The notes beneath the pieces were generated by a model. It ran no database searches. It saw only the letters and a program-made list of their open reading frames with translations, and was not told the origin of the DNA. Positions 9,648 to 21,746 of a stretch of 64,000 nt of DNA are shown here, piece by piece. The stretch's first letter is position 1, and the number at the start of each line of letters is the position of its first letter. Location of the stretch: contig NHZP01000009.1 in assembly GCA_003313425.1 (NCBI GenBank), positions 124,001-188,000 on the forward strand, read 5' to 3'. Source of the stretch: Pseudopyrenochaeta lycopersici (Eukaryota; Ascomycota; Dothideomycetes; Pleosporales; Pseudopyrenochaetaceae). Position numbers and translations under genes: made by a program.

Positions 9648-10961
9648 AAGGGAATCAGTTTCTCTTTCGTGGTTGACAAAAATGATCAGTTACTTCGCTT
9701 CCCTGTATGTAAATGGCACCGACTGTTGTTAGCTGAATAGCAATGTACAAATGCATTATACGAATCTAAAATTGTACTGAATTGCGAATTGCCATAGTGT
9801 ATGCAAAGTCTCCGTGAATTAAAAGTCATGCAGCATGCATTAAACATCATGTCAGTCAAGTTGCCAATGAGATGCCTGATATAACTTCGGCACATTTGCA
9901 AATCTAGGTTGTTGCTCTTCAAAGCAAGTTAAAGATAAAGAGGGAACATGGTGAGACCGAGAGACTGAGATGTTTTGCTTCGGTAGTAGAAGTGGGCGTG
10001 CAAACTATTGCGGGGTCGCTGTGGACGTGGAAATGATGTGGAGTGTGGGCTTGGAAACCTCACCACCAAGGCCTATTATCCCGGTCACATGCCCTCTAAG
10101 ATGGACTTCTCGATCCGAAGATGCGACACTGAACGACTTCATAAGGGGGTTTTGCTGTCGTAATCAGGTCGTCTAGATGCAGCATGATGCTTTGGTGTTC
10201 TGTGTTCTCCGGGCCATGGTACCATGATGCTGGAGGGGTCGTGGACGTGGCACTCCACTGGTTCGCCTGGGATGCGCCATCCGAGCCCCAATGCGGTGGC
10301 CCAGCACTTTTGGCACTAGCCAGGTCAAGCGCATTGTTTGTCTTCACCCCACATCTGTTTCTCACCGTGAATACCAGCAGCCGTGAAGGCGTTGAAAACG
10401 GCCATCCGCGAGAATACGAGACTGAAGACGCTGATTGGCTTGAGACGCTGTGTTATCACATGATTGTGCCAAGGCCGCTAATCCTCGTTGGGCGGACGGC
10501 CTCTCAGCCAGAGGAGACATCAGCGACGTTCTCTTTCGCCAACACCCCATCCCGATATCACGAAGACGTGCGCCCGCATCTCAACTCGGCCGCAACACGT
10601 TGTTTACAACGCGTGTAGGCTGTTTTCCCCTCCCTTGCACGCGTCTGCGCCCTCCCACCTCCCCATACCGAATTTGCGCCTCCCCCCCTCAGCCTGCCTC
10701 CGGACGCGACAACCGCGAAGGCGGACCCCCGGGGGACTTCATCGGCCTCATTAACGAAGAGCGCCGCACCACCACCACGACGCACGATAATGTCATAGCA
10801 GACCGCTGCACGCGCTATTTCACCCACTGCGACTGTCTTTCCCTCATAATTGCGCCTCCCCCGGCTGCCTTGACGCTGTGCGACGACCGCGTCAAAGACT
10901 TCCCATCACTTATATTGACCGTCCTAGCGCACCATAGCAAACACACCGAACCACAATCACC
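9648..10961. other. Intergenic region between CE15 and the chromatin remodeler
   Basis: About 1.3 kb. Overlapping short frames exist on both strands, but none resembles a protein. The right 400 bp is pyrimidine-rich on the plus strand (CT/CCTCCC tracts), as expected of a TATA-less housekeeping promoter before 10962. Confidence 0.5.
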
Positions 10962-13900
10962 ATGGCTTCCGTTCAAGCCAATCCGGAGATGCCTGGCCAG
11001 GCACCGCTGCCTGGCAACATCACCCGCGAGCAGGTCCAGCGCGTCTACCAGGTACGTACCCTTCCCACTTTCACCTGTGCGCCGTGCGCAATTGCGCTTG
11101 CGTGTGACCCTAACTAACTCCGTACACAGAGTTATCAGGCGATGAAAGCCCAGGGTGTCTCCGAGACCAATCCCGAGTTCATCAAGGCGCGCAATCTTCT
11201 CACCATGGTCCAAAAGCAAAATGCATACGTGCAGCAGCAACGCATACTCAAGCAACAGCAGATGCAGCAACGCCAACAGGGCCTCCCCGATCAGCAAATT
11301 CCACAACAGAATGGCGCTGCCATAGGCATGCCCAACGGGACAAAGCCTGCTGTGACTGCCGATGGCAAACCCGCAGCACCACCCGCGCTGGCCTCCAGTG
11401 GTCCCTCGACCACCATGCAGATCGCAACTGCCGGTGGTCAGGCACCCTCTGGCGATGGCCAGACACCCACGTCGGCTACCAGTGGTCCTGCGTCGCTTTC
11501 TAAAGAGCAACTCCTTATGTTGCGCGCCCAGATTGGTGCCTTCAAGCATCTGTCTAAGGGTCTACCGCTGCCTGCGAACATGCAGCAACAGATCTTCGGG
11601 CATCACCAAAGTAAGAAGCCGCAGACCGCCACTGAAGCTGTGAACGCAGCATCCCAGATTCTCGATAATGTCACGAATGCAGCAAGCTCTTCTAGTGCAA
11701 ACGGCGGCGCGGTCCAGGAAACCCGAACTCTTCCTCGTCTTCCCGACACGTTCATCGAGCCCTGGAACAGCGAAGCCTTCCGCGATGTGAATTACATTTC
11801 CCATACCCAGCGCAAGAACAGGCCATATCTAGCGACCATCATGCCGCAGGGCGTCGATATCGATGCAGTGCAACAGAGCATGGAAGACTTGCGCAAGGAG
11901 CGCGACATCATACTGTACAATCGGGTCACGGCAAGAAAGGCCGAACTTGAGAAGCTCAATGCCAACATCGGCTCCTGGGACACGAGCAAAACGGATGCTC
12001 CCGAGGACGATGGACGTGTTAAACTGGCTCTCGTCATCGAACAGAAGAAGCTCAACTTGTTGGAAAAGCAGCGGAAATTGCGGAGAGAAATTGCGCAGCA
12101 GATGATCCATGCTGATAATCTCGCCATGACCGCCAACCGTACCATCTACCGACGACTCAAGAAGCAGTCGATGCGTGAAGCTCGCCTCACTGAGAAACTA
12201 GAGAAGCAGCAACGCGACGCTCGCGAGACCAAAGAGAAGAAGAAGCACCACGAGTTCATCGATGCCATCCGAAAGCACCGTACAGAGTTGCAAGAAGCTG
12301 GCATGGCACAGCGACAGCGCTTACAAAAACTTGGTCGCACGATGATCGTCACACATCAGAACATCGAAAAGGAAGAACAGAAGCGTATCGAGCGTACGGC
12401 CAAGCAGCGTCTGCAAGCTTTGAAGGCCAACGACGAAGAGACGTACCTCAAGCTTTTGGGTCAAGCCAAGGACACGCGTATTTCTCACTTGCTGAAGCAG
12501 ACAGATGGGTTCTTAAAACAGCTTGCCGACTCTGTCAAGGCACAACAACGAACAGCCTCGGACCGATACGACCACAATCATTTGGAAGAGTCGAGCGACG
12601 AGGGAAGCGAAGACGATGGCGAGTCTGGAGACGAAGTACGACCAGGCAAAAAGCGCACCGATTACTATGAAATTGCCCATCGTATCAAGGAGGAAGTCAC
12701 ACAACAGGCTACCAACTTGGTTGGTGGCACACTCAAAGAATATCAAATCAAGGGCTTGCAATGGATGATATCGCTTTACAACAACAACCTAAACGGTATC
12801 CTTGCAGACGAGATGGGCCTTGGCAAGACTATCCAGACCATCAGTTTGATCACGTACCTGATCGAGAAGAAGCGCCAGCCGGGGCCTTACCTGGTCATTG
12901 TACCGCTCAGTACTCTTACCAACTGGAATAATGAGTTCGAGAAGTGGGCCCCCAGCGTCACCAAGATTGTCTACAAGGGTCCTCCGAACGCGCGAAAGCA
13001 GTTCCAGCAACAGATTCGATGGGGCCAGTTCCAGGTTCTTCTCACAACATACGAGTTCATCATAAAGGACAGGCCTGTACTGAGCAAGATCAAGTGGGTG
13101 CACATGATCGTCGATGAAGGCCATCGTATGAAGAACGCCGGCTCCAAGCTCAGCATGACAATTACGCAGTACTATACGACGCGATACCGTCTCATTCTCA
13201 CTGGAACACCATTACAGAACAACTTGACAGAGCTTTGGGCAATGTTGAACTTTGTGCTTCCTACTATCTTCAAGTCTGCCACGTCTTTCGACGAGTGGTT
13301 CAATACTCCTTTTGCGAATACTGGAGGCCAAGATAAGATGGAACTGACCGAGGAAGAGCAACTGCTCGTCATTCGTCGTCTGCACAAGGTTTTGAGGCCC
13401 TTCCTCCTTCGTCGTTTGAAGAAGGATGTCGAAAAGGACCTCCCAGACAAGACCGAGCGTGTCATCAAATGCAATTTCTCAACCCTCCAGGCAAAGTTGT
13501 ACAAACAGCTGGTCACCCACAACAAATTCATGGTCAGCGATGGCAAGGGTGGCAAGACTGGTATGCGAGGTTTGAGCAATATGCTGATGCAGTTGCGAAA
13601 GCTCTGCAACCATCCTTTCGTGTTCGAAGAAGTAGAGGATGTCATAAACCCGACCAAGGGAACTAACGATCTGTTATGGCGTGCTGCCGGCAAGTTTGAA
13701 CTACTTGACCGTATATTGCCGAAGTTTCAAGCCACTGGACATCGTGTGCTCATGTTCTTTCAGATGACGCAAATTATGAACATCATGGAAGATTATCTAC
13801 GTCTGCGAGGCATGCAGTATCTGCGATTGGACGGTGCGACCAAGGCTGACGATCGATCTGAGTTGCTCAGACTGTTCAACGCTCCGAATTCGCCGTACTT

Positions 13901-15248
13901 CTGCTTCCTGTTGTCCACGCGCGCTGGTGGACTAGGACTCAATCTTCAGACAGCCGATACAGTCATCATCTACGACTCCGACTGGAACCCTCACCAGGAT
14001 TTGCAAGCCCAGGATCGTGCGCATCGTATCGGACAGAAGAACGAAGTCCGCATTCTTCGACTTATCACCTCGAACTCTGTCGAAGAGAAGATCCTCGAAC
14101 GTGCCAACTACAAGTTGGATATGGATGGCAAAGTCATTCAGGCTGGTAAATTCGATAACAAGTCAACAAATGAGGAGCGTGACGCCATGTTGCGAATCAT
14201 GTTGGAGTCTGCCGAAGCAGCAGAGAGCCTTGAGCAGGAAGAGATGGATGATGATGACCTCAACCTGATTATGATGCGCCACGATCATGAGCTGGAAGTC
14301 TTCCAAGAAATGGACCGAAAGCGCATAGCTGAAGACCCTTATGGCCCTGGCAAGCCATTAGGCCGATTGATCGGCGAGAGCGAGTTGCCTGACATCTATC
14401 TGAACGAGGAGGCACCCGCTGTCGAAGATAAGGACGATACGCCCGTCGGACGTGGTGCTCGAGAACGAACGCGTGTCAAGTATGATGATGGTCTGACTGA
14501 AGAGCAGTGGCTTGATGCTGTAGACAACGACGACGATACCATTGAGGCTGCTATTGCCCGCAAGGAAGCCAAGGTCGCTAAGCGGGGTAGGAACAAAACG
14601 GCTAGAATGGGCAATGACACTGGAGATTCGCCGGCACCGTCACGGGAGAGCTCAGAAGAGCCTCAACCAAAGAAGCGGGGACGTAAGCCAAAGCCAGAGA
14701 AGCGAAAAGCCGATGAGGCGTCCCTTGACGGTGATCCTGCGCCGCGGAAACGTGGTCGTCCTGCGCCAACAAAGGACATGCTCTCACCCGATCAGCGTGC
14801 TTCTTTGCAAAAGGTTGTCAACGTTGTTTATGAAGTGCTCAACGACCTTGAAGAAGAATCATCCGACCCAGATATCCCCAATCGCGGCATTATCGATCCG
14901 TTCATCGAGCTTCCCGATAAGTGGGATTACCCAGACTACTATCAGCTGATTAAGAACCCGGTCTGTATGAACCAGATCAAGAAGAAGATCAACAAGAAGG
15001 AGTATCTATCCGTCAAGCAATTCCGCCAAGATATCGGAACTCTCTGCAACAATTGTCGCACCTACAATGAGGACACGAGCTTGCTGTTCGCGGATGCTAA
15101 TCTGATTGAGCAGACGGCACTGAATGCAATGAGAGAGGCTACGGCAGATTATCCGGAGTGGCAGGATTTTGATGATACTGGGAGCGTGAATGGAGGATTG
15201 AGCACGGCAATGACGAGTGCAGTAGGCACACCGCGGGCTGGCGCTTGA
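10962..15248 (+). CDS. STH1: SNF2-family chromatin-remodeling ATPase with bromodomain (Sth1/Snf2 type)
   Basis: Exons 10962-11051 and 11130-15248 give 1402 aa; the 78-nt intron has GTACGT, a CTAAC branch point and CAG. In order: a QLQ-like segment (about residues 20-60), Gln/Pro-rich linker, HSA region (about 380-430, basic helix KKKHHEFIDAIRKHR), acidic stretch, helicase ATP-binding lobe with DEMGLGKT near 590 and DEGH near 692, helicase C lobe (SDWNPHQDLQAQDRAHRIGQ), SnAC-like acidic/basic segment, AT-hook-like KKRGRKPKP and RKRGRP, and a bromodomain at about 1255-1365 (PDYYQLIKNPVCMNQIKKKI). This order defines the ATPase of SWI/SNF and RSC, which slides and evicts nucleosomes in the nucleus. 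The name Sth1 versus Snf2 cannot be fixed by eye; many filamentous ascomycetes have one gene for this clade. Confidence 0.95.
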
Positions 15249-15831
15249 AGAATGTAAGTTCATTCTCTTACTTGGCAGTGGCGCAATTTTTTTAACGGTA
15301 TCAGTTCAGAAACGAATACCCAATAGACACTCCCTATGTTGCGTGGGCGCCGCCTAGGTTTGGTGGACATTTCCTTAATCCTGACCTTTACACCTTCTCA
15401 AAATGTCGTTTCTGCAGAACTGTATAATTGCAAGATTGGACAGGATTTGAGTTCCCGGCATTCCCGTGTGTAACTCTTTTCCGTTTCAACATGGATATTG
15501 GCGCAACTTCCACTGGATTGGTGGGCGCATTGAATGGCTTTTTTTGTGAGCATGATTGAATTGATTGATCATCACGATTGTGGGGGCTGGACGGAGTTTG
15601 ATATACGAGCATGATCAATGCTGCAGTCTAGTCTAGTCTCGATTGATTGAATGGAATGTAGTGATATGCGTGGAAGTTTTAACAAAGTGCTAGCCGGTGG
15701 TGTGCATGCGCGAATATGCTCAGTTCGTTCTCTGCACTTCGCAACCATGTACTGGTGCGAATGAGAGCCACCAACCTTCCACGTGACAGTAAGCAGAGCT
15801 GCTCAAAGATTCAAGTCGACCTCGATAGTCC
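15249..15831. other. Convergent intergenic region
   Basis: 3' regions of the remodeler (plus) and HIS6 (minus). AT-rich, with a few direct TGATTGA repeats near 15555-15650. No gene seen. Confidence 0.55.
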
Positions 15832-16720
15832 TCATGCCTGTTGCGCGTTCCACTTCACACATTCCTCAAACTTGACACCGGATCCGCCGAAGATATCCAA
15901 TGCGCTTCCAATAGTTAGATCCACCTTTCCATCGCTCAGCTTCTTCACGAGTTCTAGATCCTGGAGCGATCGGCCTCCGCCAGCGTATGTGACAGGGATA
16001 CTGCACCATTCTGCGAGTTTAGTGACGAGCTCGTGGTCGATGCCGCGTTGAAGACCTTCGACGTCTGCGGCGTGGATGAGAAATTCGCAACAATGCGGTT
16101 CGAGGAGGGCTATGGAGTCTGCCTTCATGTCAGAATCTCAGGACTCCACTGTCCCATGCGAGTCATACCCTGGTTCAGTTCGAAGTCGGTGATTGTCTGC
16201 CACTTGTTTGTTGCCACGAACCACTTGTCATCTTTTCGCCGACAGGAGAGGTCGATGACGAGCTTGGATTTGTCGTCGTCAAGCGCGTGGAGGACGGCTT
16301 TTAAACGGTCCATGGAGAACTGGGAATCTGGAAAGAGGTACGATGTTATGATCACCTACTGCAGGTTCAATGAGCCCCGATTCCTGCATGCCTATCCCCC
16401 ATGGTTGCAAGACTCACCTTCTCAGCACCTCTCTCAATCCACTCTCGCGCATTTTTCTCGTTGATGCCTCCACCGACCTGCATACCTCCTTTCCACGCCC
16501 CCAATGCCTCTTTTGCAGCTTCGTCGTTCCCTGGACCAAGCATTATGACGTGTGCGCCGGTCAGCGCATGTTGTTTGTATAGGTCGGCGTAGTATGCGGA
16601 GGGATGTTCGGAGGTCCAGTTCGTTTGCAGGACGTCGGGCGTAGTCGTGCTGAGCGTACCGCCGACGATTTGCTTAACGCTGCCGGTGTGCAGGTCAATG
16701 CAGGGGCGGAATCGTGTCAT
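15832..16720 (-). CDS. HIS6: Phosphoribosyl-formimino-AICAR ribotide isomerase, histidine biosynthesis
   Basis: Three exons on the minus strand: 16720-16418, 16355-16169 and 16118-15832, 258 aa (yeast His6 is about 260). Introns are 62 and 50 nt. The (beta-alpha)8 barrel is recognisable: [19 protein letters not shown] at the N-terminus carries the first catalytic Asp, [10 protein letters not shown] the first phosphate-binding strand, [10 protein letters not shown] the next, and [17 protein letters not shown] with [11 protein letters not shown] the second half. The enzyme isomerises ProFAR to PRFAR, the fourth step of histidine synthesis, in the cytosol. It is transcribed divergently from FAF1, with 166 bp between the two start codons, so they share a promoter region. 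The exon 2/3 junction was chosen because it restores the family alignment (NQ-DS). Confidence 0.93.
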
Positions 16721-16886
16721 TTTGTGCGCAATTGCAGTATGGGTGAGGTCGAAGTGAAGTTTGGAACGTCGGTGACGCGGGGGAGGGGTGCGAAGGGGAC
16801 GGAGGTCCGACTTGGCGAGCTTTTGGCGCTAAGAATTTTGGGCCTCCCCTTCTACGGACTCTCTACAAATGAATCTCTTCACAGCA

Positions 16887-17762
16887 ATGGCGCCCACACT
16901 CGGAAAGCGGAAGCGCGTAACGCGTGCGGAACTGGAACAGGCCTCACGGTCGCCTTCACCTTCCTCAGGATCGAGCAACTCTGGCGCGGAAGACCTTCAG
17001 GAAATCTTCCGGCGAGCATTCGAAGCAAAGTTCAAGCCTCTAGCCGTGGAGCCTAAGAAGCCGAGAATTGAAGAGGTTCAAATACAGGAAGAGGAGGAAG
17101 AGGAAGAGTCAGATTGGTCAGGCATCAGCGAAGACGAGAAAGATCAGATCGAGGTCATTGAATACAAAGACTCGCGGCGCGAACGGGATGACGCTGAGCG
17201 GGCAGAAATGAAGGCATTCATGTCCTCGAAACCTCCCACTTCAGTAGCAGCCCCAGCAAAAGGACTCAGCGTCAAAAAGAAGCAAGAAGATGCCGACCCA
17301 ACTGAATCAACAAACCTCAAGAACGACCAAGCTTTACAAAAACTCCTCAGAGAATCCCATCTCCTCTCCGCCTCATCATCCGGGACCTCAACACCCACAC
17401 TAACCGCGACCGGAATTGCGCGCCACAAGTCCACAGATCTGCATCTGCAATTGCTTGGCGCAAAGACTTCTGCATTTGCGCAGAAGAAGATGCCCATGGC
17501 ACAAAGAAAACACGAGGCTCAGAAGGCGAGATTGACGGAAGAGAAGAGAAGGACACATGCAAAGGAGGCCGGCATCGTACTCGAGAGGGAGAAGAAACTG
17601 GGCAAGAAGGATGTGGATAAGAAGCGCGAGAGAGGTGTAGGGGGTCCTAGCATAGGAAGGTTTAGAGGCGGTACATTGAGCTTGAGTAAGCAAGATGTCA
17701 AGAGTATTACGGGAGGCGGCGGGCCAAAAGGAAAGGGCAAGGGCAAGAAGGGAAAGCGATGA
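16887..17762 (+). CDS. FAF1: FAF1-like 40S ribosome biogenesis factor
   Basis: 291 aa from the ATG at 16887, which gives MAPTLGKRKRV; an in-frame ATG 18 bases earlier (16869) is also possible. The protein is highly charged: N-terminal basic KRKR, LQEIFRRAFEAKFKPL near residue 40, an acidic run (EEEEEEESDWSGISEDEKDQIEVIEY) and a basic C-terminal half ending with GRFRGGTLSLSKQDVKSI and a Lys/Gly tail. This matches the fungal FSAF1/Faf1 family, which works with Krr1 in pre-18S rRNA processing in the nucleolus. It is divergent from HIS6 with a 166-bp gap. There are no introns. The assignment is by motif recognition; the C-terminal signature GRFRGGTLSLS is the strongest evidence. Confidence 0.85.
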   Translation: MAPTLGKRKRVTRAELEQASRSPSPSSGSSNSGAEDLQEIFRRAFEAKFKPLAVEPKKPRIEEVQIQEEEEEEESDWSGISEDEKDQIEVIEYKDSRRERDDAERAEMKAFMSSKPPTSVAAPAKGLSVKKKQEDADPTESTNLKNDQALQKLLRESHLLSASSSGTSTPTLTATGIARHKSTDLHLQLLGAKTSAFAQKKMPMAQRKHEAQKARLTEEKRRTHAKEAGIVLEREKKLGKKDVDKKRERGVGGPSIGRFRGGTLSLSKQDVKSITGGGGPKGKGKGKKGKR

Positions 17763-18686
17763 GCACAGGCTGCTGCCACCAGGAACAATATCTGAAAACG
17801 TAGCGTGGAAGCCGTCAATCACTTTCGTGACGCGGGCAGCCGATGCAGTCGCCCCTTGCCGGAGGCCTTTGCAGTACTGTTGGCCTGAAGCTGTTCGAAG
17901 CTTGAGGGTTTTGAGAGGCAGCCAGGTTATAATGTCTCGGTTTAGTACGCAGTGCAGGAGAGCACGAGAGATGGATGCAGACCTTCTAAGCGGGAGCCGC
18001 AGAACATGGACTGGTGACTGGACTGGTATTATATGAAGAAGAAATGCAGTGTCACATATATGCGGAGCGAATAGGAAATGTACAGGCCGCTTTGGTGAGG
18101 AAATATAAATGGGGACTACCATGTGCAACCGCGTGGATTTTCTTCGCCAGCGTTCATTCTCAAATGGATGTACACAAATGATATGAACGATTCTGTGTTT
18201 ACATGTACAGATGAATAATTTCGCATAACATCTCAATCTCCCTTTGTCACCAAATGCTCAATCCAAGTAGCGCCACTCTCTAACATGATCGAGTATAAAT
18301 AATCATTGGTATTGGCAGACGTATGTATTGACCAATCTAACCACTCTACTATTCTACTATTTTGTCATGAATGAGTGTAAAAGATCCGATATGAGACTTT
18401 TCCTGTCCATGTGTACGTGTCCCAAACTCCCCTCGCTGCGGAATATGCTTCACTCAAAAAGTTCCAAACGCCGTCGCTCGACGTGATGCATTGAATCCAA
18501 ACTCCATCCCCTAATTCGTTAACCCAACGAATCAAGCTGCGCCAAAACTTGAAATGTGCTGACTGATGTCGTATATGTGTCGTCGCATCGTCACAGACTC
18601 CCTGTATTTTCTGACGGCTCCAGCGGTCCAAAGGATGCTTGCAACTCATATCTTAAGCGCGTGAGAGCTCTTTGGTCATGAACTTC
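17763..18686. other. Convergent intergenic region
   Basis: 3' sides of FAF1 and the SUT-type transporter. About 0.9 kb; only shadow frames. I see no repeat or RNA gene. Confidence 0.55.
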
Positions 18687-20875
18687 CTAAGACATCCGTC
18701 TCCTTCTAAATGGCTCTTCTACTTCTTCCTCAACCTTCTCTTCAGTCACTCGCAGTGTCAACCATGCGGCGATTAGGGCGCAAATGCCACCAAATCGCAG
18801 AACCCATGCAACGCTATCATCACCTGCCGTACCTCTTGGCTTCTGCAGCAGCTTGAACATCACTGCGCTTACGAGCGTGGCGATGACCTGTGGTGCTGCG
18901 ATCGCCACATTGTGAATGCCCAGCACCACTCCGGCTGAGTCCGCTCCTGAGCCATCATCTTCTCCGGCAGCAATAAGCTGAGACTCACGGTCACGCGGCC
19001 GGATGATACCGCGTCTGATGGCATCGCGTTTCGATATTTCGGAGGATATAATGGCAAATGGAGCCCAGTTCGTCACACACCAGGGGATGCCGATAGCGCC
19101 GACGAGTATTGTAGCGCCCCACGTACTACGTACCACGAAAGTAAGGACCATGAGCACGGCGAATAGGATGTGCGATATAAACCAGGAGCGCCGGAGAGTG
19201 AGAGACTTTATTTGCAGCATCTCCATAGATTTCGAAACCTTCTCCATGACGGTCTTTGGGGTTCCCTTGGGTGTGTGGCTGAGTGCGAAGTACCCCGAGC
19301 CTCCCATAGAGTGGGGGGTTGCTGGCGTCATGGGCGTTGCGGGCGTTACTGGACGGTCAGGTTCCGGAGCCTGGAATGTTGGTGGGATGATGAACGGGAG
19401 AAAAACCGAGGCCAAGAAGGTAGTGATTGCGAAAATCAGAAGCGCTCGGGTGCCGATTCTTGTTGCATCTTCCCAAATCTCATCAATCTTTTCATCCGGC
19501 AGGTTCGGATTCTCCTCAAAAAATGGATCAGCGTAGATCTCGCCAACGTAGGTGGTGATGTAGAAAAGGAATGGGAACCATCCTATCCAGGCGAAAAATT
19601 GCACCTCACAGACACGTTTGATCTGAGGGGGCAGTTTCTTGACCGAACGTGCAAGACCTTTGAAGAAAGCTATCACGCCATCTTGCTGCTCTGCTGGGGC
19701 AGTGTCGAACTGAGGATCGCGTTCTGCGCACGTGGAACAACTGATGCCGACTGTAAGAGCCATAATGAAAGATGCGATAGCGCAGAGGACTTTGAACTGG
19801 GTGCCACCGAGCCAGGGGAGGTAGTCCGGGAGCTTGATGTAACCGGCAAGATAGCCCATGATGTTTCCAATACCTGCGGATCGCATCAACCATGCATTGG
19901 CCGATTCCTGTTGATGCGTGGGAGCTACATCAACAATGTATGCACGAACTCCAGCCTGGACTAGGGAATGGTGAGCAGCGATGATTTCGAGTATGGGGTA
20001 ATTTGCGATACTTACTGACGTTGATGGCGAAATCCAGCACATACACGAAAAGGACAGCAAAAAGCATGACGCATGTTCTAACAGCGGTGGACTCTGGATC
20101 GGCGCCGAAAATGCCTAGAAAGCCGCCGACAATCTCTTTTGCCCATGCTAGAATCATGAGCGATACAATTGTCGCTGCTGCACCGCCAACGATGAAAGGT
20201 CTCCTTTTTCCCCAGCGCAGGCGACAGTTGTCGCTCTTGAGCCCGACGTAGGGTTGGACGAGCACACCAGATAGAGGACCAGCGATCCATACTAGGGCGA
20301 GCATAGACTTGCTGAGGCCGAGTGAGAGCAGATAGGGCTACAGAGGAAGGTCAGTATGGGCCGCCCGCTTGCAGTTTCCTTATGGATTTGGACAGAAAAC
20401 GGTGTATGACCGGGTCGTAGCACGCATGGTATCTCGAGGTCGTGGCGTTCTGGTCCAAACAACACGTCAACATGCTCGAGGGGCGAGTACTTACCGATCC
20501 ATTGGATGTCTCTACCGACCACCCTATTTGTAGACCAAGGCCACCAAAGGTGAGCAAGAACAGGAACCAACTACTCTTGGTTTCCTCGACTTGTTGCTCG
20601 CCTTGCCAGTCGTCGTCGCTGCCCAGAGGGGAAAGCACCTCCTTCAACAGCGGGTCGACTTCGGAGGACATGCGTGTTGGTATTACAAGCGGTGATAAGG
20701 CTTCTATGAATTCAACGTGAGGCCGTCCTTCGACGCTGGGACGCCCGCCAGCAAGGGATTCGCGGCCAAAAGATACAAGTTTGGGCCGTGGGCGTGGGCG
20801 TGATGCTGGAGGGCCTTGGGGGGAGGCAGGCGCAGGTGAAGGTGAGTCGGCGCCATCAGGACGCGACGGCGACAT
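18687..20875 (-). CDS. SUT/SLC45-type sugar:proton symporter (GPH/MFS)
   Basis: Exons 20875-20495, 20337-20016 and 19960-18687 (minus strand) give 658 aa; introns 157 and 55 nt. After a Pro/Ser-rich cytosolic N-terminus (about 100 aa) come 12 predicted membrane segments. The sucrose-transporter signature is clear: GLQIGWSVETSNGSPYLL in TM1, and GVLVQPYVGLKSDNCRLRWGKRRPFI in the TM2-3 loop, as in plant SUT, animal SLC45 and S. pombe Sut1. FAINVIQAGVRAYIVDVAP is TM4. A long central loop carries Thr-Pro repeats (VTPATPMTPATPH). Fungal members carry sucrose or maltose with protons across the plasma membrane; the sugar here is not determinable. NHX1 is divergent, 871 bp away. Confidence 0.9.
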
Positions 20876-21746
20876 GTTGGCGGCCGCTGCGCAGATTCGT
20901 GCTCTTGATGGCTTTTGCGCAGGCGACGTGGACAACTGGTGGCTTACGGATGTAAGGAGGCGCAGGAGATATGATTGGCAGGCGCCACGCTTAGCCAGTG
21001 GTTGAGTAAAGATGTTGAACGGGCACAGCAATGGTTGTTGGGCAGGAGCAAATGCTATCAGGATGAGGAAGCGGCGCGGGAAAAGCGAGACATGCTGCCG
21101 CCTTGGATCTGGACGAGGAGGTCGCAGCCGTGTGTATGACGGCAGTGAGACGACTGGCGAGAGGGAGATTCTACGGGGAGAGACGGGGAGAGACGGGGCA
21201 ACTATGTGCGCGGGGAGTGCAAGGCTATTTGAAGGCGGTGTAGGTCAGCTGTTTGCTTCTGGGCTGTTCCGTGGAGCAAAAAAATGGTGGTGCAGGTCAT
21301 TCTGGACGGATGTCATGCAGACGGGATTGCGCAGTGACGTCGTCGGGGATCAGCGGGCGCGGGCCCTGGTCAACGGCGCAGCGGCCTAGGCTCGAAGCGC
21401 GACTGGTGCTCGCTGAAACGACGGGCGGGCCAAGCAACACCTGGAGGATGCAGAGTCGGGCTGCGCGCAGGTCAGGAGCTCCACCAGTTCTGATCTCCCC
21501 AGCTTGCCGTCGGCCCTTGTCGCATCTCCCTGATCTCTTTGCACGCGTTGTGTGAGCTGGTGGCCGGACACGGCGCCGTCGAACCGCCTGCGCCCCGTGG
21601 AACGTTGCCTTGGCTGCCGTCGCTCCGCCGCCCTGGGTTGCACCAGACCTCGAGCAGCAGCCACCTTTCCTTTGCGCATCTACGCCGCCACCTGTTGCGC
21701 GATCCTCTGCAGCAGCTGCTCATGACAGCACCACCCTGACTTCAGC
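20876..21746. other. Shared upstream region of the SUT-type transporter and NHX1
   Basis: GC-rich 871-bp divergent interval. It contains a short direct repeat (ACGGGGAGAG, about 21174-21200) and several small upstream frames, but no gene. Promoters and possible long leaders of both genes must lie here. Confidence 0.55.
21174..21200 (+). repeat. Short tandem repeat in the divergent promoter
   Basis: The 10-mer ACGGGGAGAG recurs at once and is followed by a partial ACGGGG. G-rich on the plus strand. No function can be read from it. Confidence 0.6.

Noticed and set aside
10815..11549. 244-aa frame antisense to the remodeler N-terminus
   Set aside because: It is a composition shadow of the Gln-rich coding region; no domain, start context or introns.
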